Shown in pieces: positions 5,446 to 5,993 of a stretch of DNA of 5,993 bases. The notes beneath the pieces are model-generated. The model did no database searches. It had not been told where the DNA came from and was given only the letters and a program-made list of their open reading frames with translations. Position 1 is the stretch's first letter. Each line of letters starts with the position of its first letter. The stretch is from Aequorivita sp. (GTDB lineage Bacteria > Bacteroidota > Bacteroidia > Flavobacteriales > Flavobacteriaceae): assembly GCA_002733915.1 (NCBI GenBank), contig NVXN01000003.1, forward strand, positions 112,465 to 118,457, in the 5' to 3' direction. A program made the translations under genes and the position numbers.

Positions 5446-5940
5446 TTGAACAAAGAACTGGAACATAGTTTTGTGACCCAACTAGAGGAGAATCAGAACA
5501 TTGTACACAAAATCTGTAGGTTATACACCAACGACAGTGACGCTCATAACGATCTGTTTCAGGAAATAACCATTCAGCTTTGGCGCGCATACCCAAAATT
5601 TAGGGGCGATTCCAAATTTAGTACTTGGATGTACCGCGTGGCGCTTAATACGGCAATAACGCTTTATAGAAAATCAAAACGCAGCATAAAAACACAGGAT
5701 TTTGAAGGGGTTAGTTTTAAAATTTCCTCAGAACCTTATGATGATACAACCGAACAACAATTGAAGCTTATGTATAGTGCCGTGAAGGATCTGAACGATA
5801 TTGACAAAGCATTGGTTTTTCTCTATTTGGAAGACAAAAACTATAGGGAGATTTCTGAAACCTTAGGTATAACTGAAGTAAATGCACGCGTTAAAATGAA
5901 CAGGATAAAAGAAAAATTACGAACCATTTTAAATCCGTAA
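5446..5940 (+). CDS. ECF-type RNA polymerase sigma-70 family factor, 164 aa (TTG start)
   Basis: This is a two-domain alternative sigma factor. Region 2 covers about residues 14-80, with the core-binding and -10 recognition segment DLFQEITIQLWRAYPKF (36-52) then KFSTWMYRVALNTAITLYRK (57-76). A variable linker spans about 81-104. Region 4 (about 105-162) ends with LNDIDKALVFLYLEDKNYRE (116-135) and a helix-turn-helix, ISETLGITEVNARVKMNRIK (136-155), for -35 recognition. The frame is open back to an ATG at 5194, but that extension would be antisense to the ndh 5' end and through both promoters. TTG 5446-5448 gives a product beginning (M)NKELEHSF, which matches how I expect this family to begin, and the usual length. 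The leader has no clear ribosome binding site, as is normal here. It probably forms an operon with the gene starting at 5947; its regulon is unknown. Confidence 0.9.
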   Translation: MNKELEHSFVTQLEENQNIVHKICRLYTNDSDAHNDLFQEITIQLWRAYPKFRGDSKFSTWMYRVALNTAITLYRKSKRSIKTQDFEGVSFKISSEPYDDTTEQQLKLMYSAVKDLNDIDKALVFLYLEDKNYREISETLGITEVNARVKMNRIKEKLRTILNP

Positions 5941-5946
5941 CCCACA

Positions 5947-5993
5947 ATGGATGAACTGGAACTATTAAAAAAACAATGGCAGAGCAGAGAGCA
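5947..5993 (+). CDS. Start of a protein encoded just after the sigma factor (possible anti-sigma or membrane partner), truncated
   Basis: ATG 5947-5949 lies 6 nt after the sigma stop codon and opens the frame MDELELLKKQWQSRE before the window ends, so only 15 codons are visible. Position and tight spacing imply co-transcription with the sigma gene. From memory, flavobacterial sigma genes of this type are followed by a protein that starts with a similar acidic then lysine-rich helix and continues into membrane segments. Partners of ECF sigmas are often anti-sigma factors. Neither point can be tested on this fragment. Confidence 0.55.
   Translation, partial: MDELELLKKQWQSRE

Overview
The window looks like an ordinary chromosomal segment from a Flavobacteriia-type member of the Bacteroidota. 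Four things point there: AT-rich DNA, A-rich leaders without strong Shine-Dalgarno sites, promoter-like sequences close to the Bacteroidetes -33/-7 pattern (TTG ... TAnnTTTG), and the gene families present. Those families are a TonB-dependent receptor with a carboxypeptidase-regulatory-like N-terminus, a DUF2975 membrane protein paired with an XRE-type regulator, a YdeI/OmpD-associated DUF1801 protein, a membrane class III nucleotidyl cyclase, a type II NADH dehydrogenase and an ECF-type sigma factor. I see no insertion sequence, phage gene, CRISPR array, tRNA or rRNA.

Left third, minus strand. Positions 1-851 hold the first 283 codons of an outer-membrane TonB-dependent receptor that runs off the left edge. 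Its upstream region carries two near-identical direct repeats exactly 21 bp apart. Each contains a 9-bp core matching the LytTR response-regulator consensus, so the receptor may be switched by a LytTR regulator. Further upstream (990-1717) lies a compact two-gene operon: a four-helix DUF2975 membrane protein followed after 2 nt by a 67-residue Cro/CI-type repressor. Its promoter overlaps a perfect 9-bp-arm palindrome and sits beside a degenerate copy 24 bp away, which suggests autoregulation.

Middle, plus strand. Positions 1938-4012 hold three co-oriented genes. The YdeI/DUF1801 protein and a four-helix membrane-anchored class III cyclase are joined by a TGATG stop/start overlap. After 27 nt comes a small exported or membrane-anchored protein built from 13-residue repeats. 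The cyclase keeps its metal-binding and transition-state residues, but both purine-specifying positions are non-canonical (Gln and Ala), so its product cannot be assumed to be cAMP. A hairpin followed by T8 separates this group from the convergent ndh gene.

Right third. A type II NADH dehydrogenase (minus strand, 4057-5331) is divergent from an ECF-type sigma factor (plus strand, best start TTG at 5446). The first 15 codons of a co-transcribed partner, perhaps an anti-sigma or membrane protein, end the window. The 114-bp divergent region contains a 12-bp perfect palindrome next to ndh and a TGTAAC...TACTAA pair that could be an ECF-type promoter of the sigma gene.

No clearly novel multi-gene system is proven here. 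The best leads are the YdeI-cyclase-repeat protein cluster with its atypical cyclase active site, the LytTR-like repeats before the receptor, and the tandem operator of the DUF2975 operon.
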